Origin: Loktanella sp. | GTDB taxonomy: Bacteria; Pseudomonadota; Alphaproteobacteria; Rhodobacterales; Rhodobacteraceae | DNA: 36,615 nucleotides | Reading direction: 5' to 3' | Assembly: GCA_024686085.1 (NCBI GenBank) | Contig: JAIBDT010000025.1 | Coordinates: 1 to 36,615, forward strand | Shown: positions 17,379-27,086 of the stretch, in pieces | How positions within the stretch are numbered: position 1 is the first letter of the stretch | Layout of the letters: each line of letters begins with the position of its first letter | Made by a program: the position numbers and the translations under genes | Notes under the pieces: generated by a model | What the model saw: only the letters and a program-made list of their open reading frames with translations | Databases searched by the model: none | Told to the model about the DNA's origin: nothing

Positions 17379-19172
17379 TTAGCTCACGACATAGGTGCCC
17401 GGCGCGGGGCAAAGCACGGGGTGCTTGGCATCTCCGACGGTGCGGGCGGGTACTTTTTCCCCTGATTTCTCTGATAACCACGCGTCCCAACGTGGCCACC
17501 ACGACCCTGCGGTCTTCTCAGCGGTTGCCTGCCAGTCCTCGGGGGACAGCGACAAATCTTGATTCGTATAGTGACCATATTTGTTCTTGCTTGGCGGGTT
17601 CACGATGCCCGCGATATGACCCGATTCAGACAAGATAAACGTCTTGTCCGTTGATCCCATCTTCTGAACACCGCGATAACTGCTCTTCCATGCCGCGATG
17701 TGATCGGTCTCGCAGGCGATCGCACAAATTGGGACCGCGACATCGGCCAGCGTCACATTGGTTCCCGCGACCTCAAACCCTGTGGTTGCAAGAGTATCAC
17801 CCTGACACAGTCCGCGCAGATACTCGACAGCCATCTTGGCGGGCAAGTTCGTGCCGTCACCGTTCCAATACAATAGATCAAATGCGGGGGGCGCCTTGCC
17901 CATCATATAACTTTTGATCGCAGGGCCATAAATCAGGTCATTGGACCGCAAATAACTAAACGTGCGCGACATATAGAAAGACGAAAGCATCCCGCTTTCG
18001 TCCACTTCGGCCTCGATCCCGTCCACAAAATCATCATCAAGGAAGACACCCACCTCGCCGCGATCCGAAAAATCGGTCAGCGTGGTAAACAACGTGGCCG
18101 CATTCACCGAATTATCGCCGCGCTGCTCCATCAAGCCCAAAGTCAGCGATAACGTCGTGCCAGCGATGCAATAGCCCACCGCATTGACCTGTTCAGTACC
18201 ACAGATCTGTTTCACTTGGGCAATCGCGGCCAGATATCCCTCTTCGACATAATCCGACATTGCCGTGTCACGATATGTCTCGTCAGGGTTCACCCAAGAC
18301 ACGATAAACACCGTATAGCCTTGGTCCACGGCCCATTTGATCATGCTATTCGCAGGCTTCAGATCGAGAATATAAAACTTGTTTATCCACGGCGGGAAGA
18401 TCACCAGCGGGATTTCATGCACCTCATCCGTCGCGGGCTTATACTGGATCAGCTCGAACATACGGTTGCGATAAACAACACTACCCTCGGTCGTGCCAAG
18501 GTTTTGCCCAACCTTAAACGCGTTCTTATCCGCCAAAGTGACGACCAGATCCCCGTGGTTGGCCTCGAGATCGGCGACAAGGTTCTCTAATCCGGCAACA
18601 AGGCTCTCGCCATCGGTCTTGGCCGCCAATTCCAAAGCTTCGGGATTCGTCGCCAAAAAGTTAGTCGGCGCCATCATGTCGATAATTTGCTGGCTAAAAA
18701 ACTCGATCCGCTTCTTCTCTTCGGCATCAAGACTATCAAGATCCGCCACCGCCTGCTGCACTGCAGCGGCGTTCATCAGATATTGCTGCTTCACGAAATT
18801 GAAATAAGGATTTGTGTCCCACATCTCGTTTGAAAATCTTTTATCGCGCGGTGTGTCATCTGTGGGGGCTTTGATTTTGCCCTGCGTCAAAAGATGCTGC
18901 GCCTCGACGTAGTGTTTGACCGACTTGCCCCAAAACGCGACCTGATTTTCAATCAATTTTGCAGGATTATTCATCATTTCAGTGACATAGGCGCCTGCGG
19001 CCTTGACATAAAGGTCTTGACTTGGGCCCTGCAAAGCAGCAGGAACTTTGCGCGCATGGCCCATTGCGGCCAGCATCCGCTGGGTCAATTCCTCTATCCG
19101 CGCAAGATTTGTTTCCAATTTTGCCAGATTTTGACCAGATATTTCGCCGTCAGTGGAATCATTTGTTGTCAT
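17379..19172 (-). CDS. phaC: Class I poly(3-hydroxyalkanoate) synthase
   Basis: It polymerises (R)-3-hydroxyacyl-CoA into PHA at the granule surface. The 597-residue length fits class I synthases. The lipase-like box GYCIAG carries nucleophile Cys335; the remaining triad residues are Asp490 (CETDHIAAW) and His519 (SGHIAG). The PWINKFYILDL segment (about 261-271) is diagnostic. The N-terminal ~100 residues (PhaC_N) are helical. It is divergent from phaZ with an 83-base shared control region, and AGAGG precedes the ATG. Confidence 0.97.
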   Translation of the reverse strand: MTTNDSTDGEISGQNLAKLETNLARIEELTQRMLAAMGHARKVPAALQGPSQDLYVKAAGAYVTEMMNNPAKLIENQVAFWGKSVKHYVEAQHLLTQGKIKAPTDDTPRDKRFSNEMWDTNPYFNFVKQQYLMNAAAVQQAVADLDSLDAEEKKRIEFFSQQIIDMMAPTNFLATNPEALELAAKTDGESLVAGLENLVADLEANHGDLVVTLADKNAFKVGQNLGTTEGSVVYRNRMFELIQYKPATDEVHEIPLVIFPPWINKFYILDLKPANSMIKWAVDQGYTVFIVSWVNPDETYRDTAMSDYVEEGYLAAIAQVKQICGTEQVNAVGYCIAGTTLSLTLGLMEQRGDNSVNAATLFTTLTDFSDRGEVGVFLDDDFVDGIEAEVDESGMLSSFYMSRTFSYLRSNDLIYGPAIKSYMMGKAPPAFDLLYWNGDGTNLPAKMAVEYLRGLCQGDTLATTGFEVAGTNVTLADVAVPICAIACETDHIAAWKSSYRGVQKMGSTDKTFILSESGHIAGIVNPPSKNKYGHYTNQDLSLSPEDWQATAEKTAGSWWPRWDAWLSEKSGEKVPARTVGDAKHPVLCPAPGTYVVS

Positions 19173-19193
19173 ATTAACCTCTAGAGCCTACTT

Positions 19194-19210
19194 TGCAGGT
19201 GCAGCATTGC
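19194..19210. promoter_or_regulatory. Candidate PhaR operator between phaC and phaZ
   Basis: TGCAGGTGCAGCATTGC contains two TGCAG units and the same TGCAGCA core as the phaP palindrome. It lies in the 83-base divergent gap, 22 bases from phaC and 46 from phaZ, where one bound repressor could affect both genes. Confidence 0.55.
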
Positions 19211-19255
19211 GATTTCGCGATGCACCCCACGTCGCTTTTATCGGAGATGCTATAA

Positions 19256-20533
19256 ATGAAGTATATGATGACCTACGACCTTATGGAAAGCGTGCGAAAT
19301 ACAAATCAATGGCTCGGTGCCACTGCGCGTTCCTTTGCAAGCTACCCGATCATGTCCCTCGGTGCCAACCCAATGATGGATATGATTCACGCTTGGGGCG
19401 AGGTGACAGAGCGGACATTTAGCCGCATGGTCATGAAACCCGACTGGAACCTCCCACCCGTCACAGGTCAAAGCGGCAAAGATTTCCCCGTTGTCGTGGA
19501 AACCATCGTCAGCCGCCCGTTTGGCGATCTGATCCGTTTCCGCATGAAAGGCCGCGACGAACGCAAACGCCGCGTTTTGCTGGTCGCACCAATGTCGGGA
19601 CACTATGCAACCCTACTGCGCAAAACCGTCATCAGCCTTTTGCCTGATTGCGAAGTCTATATCACCGACTGGCACAACGCCCGCGACATTCCCGTCAGCG
19701 CAGGCAAGTTCGACGTCGAAGATTATACACTCTACCTCGTTGATTTTATGAAAGAACTGGGCAGCGACCTGCATGTGATTGCGGTCTGCCAGCCTGTGCC
19801 TTTGACCTTGGCTGCAACTGCCTATCTGGCCGAACAAGACCCAAGCGCGCAGCCAAAATCGCTGACCTTGATCGGCGGACCTGTTGATCCCGAAGCAAAC
19901 CACACCGAAGTCACCGACTTTGGGCGCTCCGTGACCATGGGTCAGCTCGAGCAAACCATGATCCAGCGTGTCGGCTTTAAATACGACGGCGTCGGGCGCA
20001 TGGTCTATCCGGGCCTCTTGCAACTGTCCTCCTTCATCTCGATGAACGGCGAATTGCACGCAAACGCTTTCCGCGATCAAATTATGAAAGTGGCCAAAGG
20101 CGAAGCCTCCGAGCACGACAAGCACAACGCGTTCTACGACGAATACCTGTCTGTGATGGATATGACCGCCGAATTTTACCTCTCAACCGTCGAGCGCGTT
20201 TTCAAAGGCCGCGACATCGCCCGCAACGACTTTGTTGTGGACGGACACAAGGTTGATATCGGCAAAATTACGACCGTCGCTGTCAAAATCGTTGAAGGCG
20301 AAAAAGACGATATCTCGGCACCGGGTCAGTGTTTGGCCGCTTTGGACCTGCTCACAGGGCTTCCTGACAGCAAAAAAGCAGCGCACCTCGAACCAGGTGC
20401 AGGACACTACGGTATTTTTGCAGGCGGTAGCTGGCGCAAGAACATCCGCCCGTTGGTGTTGAACTTTATTGATGCAAACAACGGCGACGTGGTGGCTGCA
20501 AAGCCGATCGTCAAAGTCGTCGCCGCATCTTAA
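19256..20533 (+). CDS. phaZ: Intracellular PHA depolymerase
   Basis: It mobilises stored polyhydroxyalkanoate. The 425-residue protein is of the short-chain-length intracellular depolymerase type, whose lipase-like box uses cysteine: VIAVCQPVP with Cys178. It also has the APMSGHYATLLR oxyanion region and a C-terminal histidine in EPGAGHYGIFAG. The ATG at 19256 has CGGAG nine bases upstream. It is transcribed divergently from phaC. Confidence 0.95.
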   Translation: MKYMMTYDLMESVRNTNQWLGATARSFASYPIMSLGANPMMDMIHAWGEVTERTFSRMVMKPDWNLPPVTGQSGKDFPVVVETIVSRPFGDLIRFRMKGRDERKRRVLLVAPMSGHYATLLRKTVISLLPDCEVYITDWHNARDIPVSAGKFDVEDYTLYLVDFMKELGSDLHVIAVCQPVPLTLAATAYLAEQDPSAQPKSLTLIGGPVDPEANHTEVTDFGRSVTMGQLEQTMIQRVGFKYDGVGRMVYPGLLQLSSFISMNGELHANAFRDQIMKVAKGEASEHDKHNAFYDEYLSVMDMTAEFYLSTVERVFKGRDIARNDFVVDGHKVDIGKITTVAVKIVEGEKDDISAPGQCLAALDLLTGLPDSKKAAHLEPGAGHYGIFAGGSWRKNIRPLVLNFIDANNGDVVAAKPIVKVVAAS

Positions 20534-20536
20534 ACC

Positions 20537-21040
20537 TTAGGGGCGGCGATAAGCAAAATCGCTTTTGCCGTCCCAAATCTGATCCCAGTCCGCAGGGATC
20601 ACGGCCCGCAACCCAGCCAAATTGGGTGCCTCATCCAAAACAACCACACAGCCCGCAGGATTGACCTTGCATAGCAGGCGCTTGAACCCCGCAACGCGGT
20701 ATACGTCGTCTAGCATATGCAGCGTGCGATCAAACAAAACGCAGTCATAAGTCTCTGTCAGAGAAAAATTCTCAAGGTCGGCGACGTGCGCTGTGATCGG
20801 CAAAGACTGGCTGACGGCAATGTCTTGCAACTGCCCGATGCCAACCGCAGACGGATCAATGCCCGTCACAGGGTGCCCTGCACGCGCCAGCCAAACAGCA
20901 TCACGCCCCTGCCCGCACCCAACATCCAGCACCGATGCACCCTTGGGCAAATGCTGCGTCAGGAAATCAACCAAGCGTTTGGTCGGCGGGCCCAGCGCAT
21001 CTGGACCCTCTTGATAATACTGATCGTATTTAACCGTCAC
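20537..21040 (-). CDS. Class I SAM-dependent methyltransferase (TehB-like)
   Basis: The 167-residue single-domain protein has SAM-binding motif I VLDVGCGQGRDAVWLA (about 37-52), motif II acidic residue in VTGIDPS and motif III in HVADLENFSL. The compact size and the GCGQGRDA core resemble TehB/thiopurine-methyltransferase-like proteins acting on small molecules. The substrate is unknown. Its start overlaps the upstream hydrolase stop (ATGA), so the two are coupled. Confidence 0.85.
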   Translation of the reverse strand: MTVKYDQYYQEGPDALGPPTKRLVDFLTQHLPKGASVLDVGCGQGRDAVWLARAGHPVTGIDPSAVGIGQLQDIAVSQSLPITAHVADLENFSLTETYDCVLFDRTLHMLDDVYRVAGFKRLLCKVNPAGCVVVLDEAPNLAGLRAVIPADWDQIWDGKSDFAYRRP

Positions 21041-21747
21041 CGCAAAACCAGCGGCTGTTTTAACCAGGTGCGCAAGGCACGTGTCACAGCATCAGGGTTC
21101 TCCAGCGTCGGAATATGCCCCGCGTCAGGGATAATCTCTAACTGTGCGTAGGGGATCAACTCGGCTATAAATTCGTGGCGGCGGGTGGTGTTCAACCCGT
21201 CGTGCTCCCCGCACATCACCAAGGCAGGCTGTTTGATACGGCGCAGAATATCTTGCTGGTCTTTGCGGCGCTGCATGGCACGTGATTGACGGACATAGAC
21301 ATCAGGGCCGAGCGCGCGGGCCATATCGGTGACCAGCGACATGACATCTGCGCGATATGGACCGGGGGCCAGCCACGCAGGATTGATCTCGGCCTGAATG
21401 GCGTCATCAAAACGACCCGTCTTGGCTGCAATAATCAAAGGCTCGCGCAGCGCTGATACTTCTGGGGTATCCGACTGGGCGTTGGTCGCAATAAACGCGA
21501 CCCGCGTGACGCGACCTGGGGCGCGGCGCATGACCTCCATCGCGACCATGCCGCCCATCCCCATAACTGCCAACGCAAATTTGTTGGGCAACCAAGACAA
21601 AATGGCCGAAGCCATTTCCTCGATCCGCTCGCCACCCGTGATCGGCGCAAAGGTCACGGGAATATCCGACGATAAACTTGCCAATTGCGCATAATACACC
21701 CGCGCATCGCACAGCATCGGCGGGATCAAAACCAATGGTTCGATCAT
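21037..21747 (-). CDS. Alpha/beta-hydrolase-fold protein lacking the nucleophile serine
   Basis: The 236-residue protein has the fold's other landmarks: the PPMLCDARVY oxyanion-loop start, an acidic residue in CGEHDG, and a catalytic-type histidine in DAGHIPTLENP. At the nucleophile elbow, where relatives read G-x-S-x-G-G, this protein reads VMGMGG, with Gly63 in the serine position and Val for the first glycine. It may be a pseudo-enzyme or use a cofactor-less, serine-independent mechanism. It is coupled to the methyltransferase gene. Confidence 0.82.
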   Translation of the reverse strand: MIEPLVLIPPMLCDARVYYAQLASLSSDIPVTFAPITGGERIEEMASAILSWLPNKFALAVMGMGGMVAMEVMRRAPGRVTRVAFIATNAQSDTPEVSALREPLIIAAKTGRFDDAIQAEINPAWLAPGPYRADVMSLVTDMARALGPDVYVRQSRAMQRRKDQQDILRRIKQPALVMCGEHDGLNTTRRHEFIAELIPYAQLEIIPDAGHIPTLENPDAVTRALRTWLKQPLVLR

Positions 21748-21875
21748 AGCTTTTGCCCATTACTTAACATTACACTGCCCCTGCATTTCTTGAGGCGACT
21801 TTGGCCAATGCAGCGCCGCGCCGCAAGGGCTTAGGTCATAGGCTCGGCAGCATTCCCCCGCAATTACCCTGCAAT

Positions 21876-23210
21876 TCAGGCAGCGCGGCGCAACGCAGGG
21901 CGAAACGCGACCCCAAGGCCCAGAATAGCAACCACCAAAATCCCCGCAGGCAAAACCGTAACCGCCACACGCAATGTGCCCAACGCCTGATCGGACTGCG
22001 CAACCACCGCACCCGTGGCCTCCACCCAGCCCGCCTGCGCCAAGATCAGCCCCAAAATCGCAGGGGCCAGTGCATTGGCCAGCTTTTGGCCAAACAGCCA
22101 GATCGCCGAAAACGCGCCCTCGATCGCAACACCGCTTTGGGCGCGGGTCACATCCATCAGATCAGGATAAATCGCCCAAGGTATCTGCTGATAGGCGCCA
22201 TTGGTCATGCCCGCCAACATCATCAGCCCTGCAATGGCCGTGACATTCACCGAGGGTAGCGCCGCATAAAGCGCATATAGAACAACGACATACAGACACA
22301 GGCCAAGCATCAACGCACCCGTCTTGCCCAGCTTGCCCGACAGCACGACCCACACCGCTTGCGACAGGATCGAGCCCACCACAAACGCGGCAAACATCAA
22401 CGACAACGTGGATAATGCAGAGGCCGCACCCGACAGCGCCGTCTGCCCGTTGTCCAAAATCAGATACATCGCCGCAAACGGCAGACCGGCTGTGATCAGC
22501 GCAATCGCCAAGGTCATCACCCCGTAAAGGGCCACCAAAATCATGAAGGGACGGTTGGCAAACACCAACCCGAACATGCCACGCAGATCAACTTGGGCTG
22601 CTTTCGCCACACGCGGAGCATTGCGGGTCGACCAAAGCGACAGCCAAATGGCCCCCACAATCAGCGGGGTCACAACCAGTGCCGCCTTGGCATAGCCCAT
22701 CGATCCGGCCAGCCCGGGGATCAAAGCACCGCCCACCAGAATACCCACACTGGCAAAGCCCATACGCCAACCCGTCATCGCGGACCGCTCGGCAGGGTCG
22801 GTGGTGATTTCGCCCGCTTGCGCACCATAGGGAATGGCAACCATGGTAAAGCCAACCGTCGCCATCCCGAAAAACGCGATCACCCACCCAAGGTTCCCCG
22901 ACAAGGCCAATCCGGCAGGCACCGCAAAAATACCCACCATGCCCGCCGCCATGACCACAGCTCCCACAGCCATCCACGGGGCACGCCTGCCAAAGCGGCT
23001 TTGGGTGCGGTCCGACAGATAGCCCACCAACGGGTCTGTTATCATGTCAAAGATCAGCACAGCCGTGGTGACAAACCCCGCAATGCCAACAGGGACCCCC
23101 AACACAGACGTCAAAAACGTGAGAATAAGCAGTTGCTTGACCACAACAAAGACGACCACGCCCATATCAGCCAAGCCCCAGCCCGCCTTTTGTCCCAGCG
23201 ATAACGCCAT
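21876..23210 (-). CDS. MFS transporter of the GPH (MelB-like) type
   Basis: A 444-residue integral membrane protein with about 12 hydrophobic segments. The first cytoplasmic loop reads DPLVGYLSDRTQSRFGRRAP, the signature of the glycoside-pentoside-hexuronide:cation symporter group, so a sugar or related solute is a reasonable but unproved substrate. I chose ATG at 23210, with GGGAGGGG at good spacing, over an ATG five codons upstream. No sugar-processing genes are adjacent. Confidence 0.88.
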   Translation of the reverse strand: MALSLGQKAGWGLADMGVVVFVVVKQLLILTFLTSVLGVPVGIAGFVTTAVLIFDMITDPLVGYLSDRTQSRFGRRAPWMAVGAVVMAAGMVGIFAVPAGLALSGNLGWVIAFFGMATVGFTMVAIPYGAQAGEITTDPAERSAMTGWRMGFASVGILVGGALIPGLAGSMGYAKAALVVTPLIVGAIWLSLWSTRNAPRVAKAAQVDLRGMFGLVFANRPFMILVALYGVMTLAIALITAGLPFAAMYLILDNGQTALSGAASALSTLSLMFAAFVVGSILSQAVWVVLSGKLGKTGALMLGLCLYVVVLYALYAALPSVNVTAIAGLMMLAGMTNGAYQQIPWAIYPDLMDVTRAQSGVAIEGAFSAIWLFGQKLANALAPAILGLILAQAGWVEATGAVVAQSDQALGTLRVAVTVLPAGILVVAILGLGVAFRPALRRAA

Positions 23211-23285
23211 GATGTCCCCTCCCAAGGATGATTGGGATCAGGCTAGGACAGTCAGGGACAATGGGATAATCAAACGTTGCGTAAA

Positions 23286-24026
23286 TTACGCCCCAGCTTT
23301 GATCACTTCCGACACGCAAGTGGTGATCAGATCAAGACAAGCCGCATCCGAGAACCGATGATCAGCGCCATCCACAAGCGTCAGGCGCATATCGGGGCCT
23401 TTGGCATGATCAAGCAAGCGCAAAGCCACATCCATCGACACATCGGCATCCGCCGTGCCTTGCAAAAACCGCACGGGAAACGGCAAATCCAGCGGATCAC
23501 GCAAAACCAACCGGCTACGGCCTTCCTCAATCAAACGCTTGGTGATGATGTAAGGGTCGCCATATTCGGACGGCAAAGCGACCTGCCCCGCAGCCAGTTC
23601 TGCCTTTTGGACCGCGTCAAATCCGGCCCACATGCTATCTTCGGTGAAATCAGGGGCGGCGGCAATTGTGACCAGCCCCGCGATCCGCTCTGGCATCTGG
23701 CGGGCGACGAGCAACGAAATCCAGCCACCCATCGACGAGCCGACCAAAATCACCTTGCCCGCCAGTAAGCCAATCGCGGCCAACGCATCCTCAAACCAGT
23801 CGCCAATCGCACCGTCGGTAAACGCTTCCGAGCTTTCACCATGGCCCGAATAGTCAAACCGCAAAAACGCGCGGCCCTCGGCGCGGGCCCATGCTTCCAG
23901 ATGCACAGCCTTCGTGCCACCCATGTCGGACTTGAACCCGCCAAGAAAAACAATAGCAGGGCCATCGCCGTCCGTCAGATGATAGGCAATGCGGCGACCT
24001 TGCGGGGTTTGAAAGCTTTGGGTCAT
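23286..24026 (-). CDS. Alpha/beta hydrolase (ABHD10/thioesterase-like)
   Basis: The 246-residue protein keeps the full triad pattern: nucleophile Ser98 in GSSMGG, an acidic residue in GTADADVS, and His in DGADHRFSD. FLRFDYSGHGESS is the cap-proximal segment typical of the ABHD10/palmitoyl-thioesterase-like and general esterase group. It is cytoplasmic, with no signal peptide. The real substrate is unknown. It stands alone, 75 bases after the MFS gene start on the same strand. Confidence 0.85.
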   Translation of the reverse strand: MTQSFQTPQGRRIAYHLTDGDGPAIVFLGGFKSDMGGTKAVHLEAWARAEGRAFLRFDYSGHGESSEAFTDGAIGDWFEDALAAIGLLAGKVILVGSSMGGWISLLVARQMPERIAGLVTIAAAPDFTEDSMWAGFDAVQKAELAAGQVALPSEYGDPYIITKRLIEEGRSRLVLRDPLDLPFPVRFLQGTADADVSMDVALRLLDHAKGPDMRLTLVDGADHRFSDAACLDLITTCVSEVIKAGA

Positions 24027-24063
24027 ATGATGTCTCCATTCAATTTCTTACGCGCAGCATAGC

Positions 24064-24093
24064 AAAAGGGCCGCAGCAAACGCCACGGCCCTT
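24064..24093 (-). terminator. Intrinsic terminator of the lipoprotein gene
   Basis: On the minus strand AAGGGCCG (24086-24093) pairs with CGGCCCTT (24066-24073), followed by a short T-run, 25 bases after the lipoprotein stop. Confidence 0.7.
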
Positions 24094-24117
24094 CGCAAAC
24101 TTCATGACAAATAACGC

Positions 24118-24726
24118 TTATTCCTCTGCGGCAAAGACCACGCCAAAGCCAAGTTCGCCGCCCTCATCCTCAGGGAACGTAATCGTCCCTGTGCCGCTGC
24201 CTGCGACCGCCTCGCCATTCGCACCAGCAAAGCCACCTTCGATGTCGGCAGAGAACGGGACATCGTCATCGACGCCGCCAGTGTCTTCGAAAGCACCTTC
24301 AAAGGTGCCGGCGAACATGCCGGTCCCTGTGTTGATATCTGCATCCAGACTAGCACTGCCGCCAATGGCGGACTCGTCCTCGATGTCATAAAAGTCCGAA
24401 GCGGTGCCTGTTAGCTTATCGTTTTCGAAATCAGCAAGCACGCTGATCTGACCGATCACAATGGCCTCAGATGTGCCGTTCGCAACGCCGGAACCACCAA
24501 CAGCAACAACACCCGCGAAACCCGCCGTGCCGTTTGCGCGCAGGTCGTCTGCGCCGTTGAACTCGCCGCTATCCAGCAAGTCGTCGTATTTGTCTGACAA
24601 TGACATCGCCAACTCCTCAACGCCGTCATAAGGCAGCGATGTGATCTGCGCGATGACCGGTGCGTTTGATCCACCACATGCTGTCAGCAGCGCAAGCGCG
24701 GAAACCGCCAAAATTGTATTTTTCAT
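24118..24726 (-). CDS. Lipoprotein with TbpB-like beta-barrel domain
   Basis: The 202-residue protein has a lipoprotein signal with lipobox LLTAC (Cys at about 22). The mature part is Gly/Ala/Asp/Thr-rich with the alternating pattern of small eight-strand barrels: VLADFENDKLTGTASDFYD, then a GTGMFAGTFEGAF block and a C-terminal EGGFAGANGEAVAGSG. This resembles the transferrin-binding-protein B barrel domain found in Rhodobacteraceae lipoproteins of unknown ligand. The start is the ATG after an AAGGACT site; a frame extension of five codons is not used. The protein is very acidic. Confidence 0.72.
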   Translation of the reverse strand: MKNTILAVSALALLTACGGSNAPVIAQITSLPYDGVEELAMSLSDKYDDLLDSGEFNGADDLRANGTAGFAGVVAVGGSGVANGTSEAIVIGQISVLADFENDKLTGTASDFYDIEDESAIGGSASLDADINTGTGMFAGTFEGAFEDTGGVDDDVPFSADIEGGFAGANGEAVAGSGTGTITFPEDEGGELGFGVVFAAEE

Positions 24727-24902
24727 AAATAGTCCTTCCAAAATTTATCTTTACGATAGGTCAACTTTGCAGACACAAAGCGATTCCACAACCTTTCGCA
24801 CCGCGCGAGATATTGACACCGCCGCTTGGCATGGCCATTTAGACGCAACATAAACCCGCAACCGAGCGCTTTGTAGGCGCTAAACAGACGAGGATGCCGC
24901 AC

Positions 24903-26849
24903 ATGGCCCAAATCTCCCTGACATTCCCTGATGGTAACGCACGTCAATACGACGCTGGCATAACCCCTGCCGCTGTGGCCGCCGACATTTCCTCATCGCT
25001 GGCGAAAAAAGCGATCTCTGCGACCGTGGACGGCGCGCATTGGGACATGCAGTGGCCGATCACCGAAGACGCGCAAATCGCAATCAACACCATGAAAGAC
25101 GAAGGCCCCGCACTTGAACTGGTCCGCCACGACCTCGCGCACATCATGGCGCGCGCCGTGCAGGAAATCTGGCCTGACGTGCAGGTCACAATCGGGCCCG
25201 TGATCAAAGACGGCTGGTACTACGACTTTGACCGCAAAGACCCGTTTGTGCCCGAAGATCTGGCACTGATCGAAAAGAAGATGAAAGAGATCATCAACAA
25301 GCGTGAACCAGTCCGCACAGAAATCTGGGAGCGCGAAAAAGCGATCCAGTTCTACCGCGACAAAGGCGAACCTTACAAAGTTGAACTGATCGAAAGCATT
25401 CCGGGCGACGAGCCGTTGCGCATGTATTGGCATGGCGACTGGCAAGACCTGTGCCGCGGGCCGCACTTGCAAAACACAGGCCAAGTGCCTGGCGACAGCT
25501 TCAAACTGATGTCGATCGCGGGCGCCTATTGGCGTGGGGACAGTGATCGCGCGATGCTGCAACGCATCTATGGTGCTGCCTTCACCAACAAAGAAGGCCT
25601 CAAGCAGCACATGCACCGCTTGGAAGAAGCCGCCAAACGCGACCACCGTAAACTGGGCCGCGAAATGGATCTGTTCCACATGCAAGAAGAAGCCCCCGGT
25701 CAGGTGTTTTGGCACCCCAATGGCTGGACCATCTATACCGAACTGCAAGACTACATGCGCCGCAGGCAGCGTGCAGGCGGCTACGTCGAGGTGAACACAC
25801 CACAGGTCGTGAACCGCAAGCTGTGGGAAGCCTCGGGTCACTGGGAAAGCTATCAGGAAAATATGTTCATCGTCGAAGTGGACGAAGAACACGCGCGGGA
25901 AAAGACAATCAACGCGCTTAAACCGATGAACTGCCCCTGCCACGTGCAAGTGTTCAACCAAGGACTAAAATCCTACCGCGAATTGCCGTTGCGCATGGCC
26001 GAATTCGGCTCGTGCAACCGCTATGAACCGTCAGGGGCCTTGCATGGCATCATGCGTGTGCGCGGGTTCACCCAAGACGACGGGCACATCTTCTGCACTG
26101 AAGACCAGATTGAAGACGAGACAAAAATCTTCATCGAATTCCTGTCCGAAATCTACGCGGAACTCGGGTTTTCGAACTGGTCGATCAAGCTGTCCACCCG
26201 CCCTGAAAAGCGGATCGGCTCGGACGAGGTGTGGGACAAATTGGAAACCGCCCTCGGCAACGCCTGTAAGGCGGCTGGCTATGACTTTGATATCCAAGAA
26301 GGCGAAGGCGCGTTCTACGGGCCAAAACTGGAATTCGTGCTGACCGATGCAATCGGGCGCGACTGGCAGTGTGGCACATTGCAAGTCGACAGCAATATCC
26401 CAGAGCGGCTCGACGCGACCTACATCGGCCAAGATGGCAATAAGCACACGCCGTTCATGCTGCACCGCGCGACCTTGGGGTCGTTCGAGCGGTTCATCGG
26501 CATCTTGATCGAAGAACACGCAGGCAAACTGCCGTTCTGGCTGGCGCCACGTCAGGTCGTTGTGGCGACCATCGTCTCGGATGCCGACGACTACGCAGCA
26601 GAGGTCGTGGCCGCGCTGAAAGCTGCAGGCGTGCGCGCCGAGCTTGATACGCGCAATGAAAAGATCAACTACAAGGTCCGCGAGCACAGTCTTGGCAAAG
26701 TGCCCGTGATTCTGGCCATCGGTGCGCGCGAGGTCGAGGAAAAGACCGTCAGCGTGCGGCGCTTGGGTGAAAACCGGACTTCTGTAACATCTTTCGAAGA
26801 AATTGTTGCAGAGATGAAAACCGCAGCGACACCACCCGACCTGCTGTAA
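24903..26849 (+). CDS. thrS: Threonyl-tRNA synthetase
   Basis: It charges tRNA-Thr. The 648-residue product shows TGS domain ([17 protein letters not shown]), the editing domain with [10 protein letters not shown] and the class II core with [10 protein letters not shown] (zinc-ligand Cys). It also has the motif 2 region [21 protein letters not shown] and the C-terminal anticodon-binding domain with [13 protein letters not shown] at 24903 is chosen over one three codons upstream because GAGGA then lies at the right distance. Confidence 0.98.
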   Translation: MAQISLTFPDGNARQYDAGITPAAVAADISSSLAKKAISATVDGAHWDMQWPITEDAQIAINTMKDEGPALELVRHDLAHIMARAVQEIWPDVQVTIGPVIKDGWYYDFDRKDPFVPEDLALIEKKMKEIINKREPVRTEIWEREKAIQFYRDKGEPYKVELIESIPGDEPLRMYWHGDWQDLCRGPHLQNTGQVPGDSFKLMSIAGAYWRGDSDRAMLQRIYGAAFTNKEGLKQHMHRLEEAAKRDHRKLGREMDLFHMQEEAPGQVFWHPNGWTIYTELQDYMRRRQRAGGYVEVNTPQVVNRKLWEASGHWESYQENMFIVEVDEEHAREKTINALKPMNCPCHVQVFNQGLKSYRELPLRMAEFGSCNRYEPSGALHGIMRVRGFTQDDGHIFCTEDQIEDETKIFIEFLSEIYAELGFSNWSIKLSTRPEKRIGSDEVWDKLETALGNACKAAGYDFDIQEGEGAFYGPKLEFVLTDAIGRDWQCGTLQVDSNIPERLDATYIGQDGNKHTPFMLHRATLGSFERFIGILIEEHAGKLPFWLAPRQVVVATIVSDADDYAAEVVAALKAAGVRAELDTRNEKINYKVREHSLGKVPVILAIGAREVEEKTVSVRRLGENRTSVTSFEEIVAEMKTAATPPDLL

Positions 26850-26873
26850 CATTCCAGCACTGGAACCTGTAAC

Positions 26874-26903
26874 AAACCCGCCTTTGGAAACATCGGCGGG
26901 TTT
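26874..26903 (+). terminator. Intrinsic terminator of thrS
   Basis: AAACCCGCC (26874-26882) pairs perfectly with GGCGGGTTT (26895-26903); T-rich sequence (TTTGATGTTTTT) follows. Confidence 0.75.
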
Positions 26904-27032
26904 GATGTTTTTCAGGGGGTTGCGCAATCTGACAGGATACTGCGGCGCAGCATCTGATCACGAGACCTCACGGAAACGCGATGCACGGCCCTGTGAGTGG
27001 CAATAGGGACATAGGACGGACTAAAGTTTGGT

Positions 27033-27056
27033 CAACGCAGCAAGTGAACTGCGTTG
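27033..27056. promoter_or_regulatory. Inverted repeat upstream of the bufferin operon
   Basis: CAACGCAG (27033-27040) and CTGCGTTG (27049-27056) are perfect inverted repeats with an 8-base spacer, ending 30 bases before the bufA start codon. It may be an operator or a 5'-UTR hairpin for metal- or stress-dependent control. The rest of the 183-base gap from 26904 shows no further element that I can defend. Confidence 0.45.
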
Positions 27057-27086
27057 GTAACACACTGTCCAATAAGGAATTTATTC

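Noticed and set aside
22593..23204. 203-codon plus-strand frame opposite the MFS transporter
   Set aside because: Extremely His/Arg/Gly-rich and antisense to a clear membrane protein.
24993..26927. Two long minus-strand frames opposite thrS
   Set aside because: Antisense shadows of a certain housekeeping gene.
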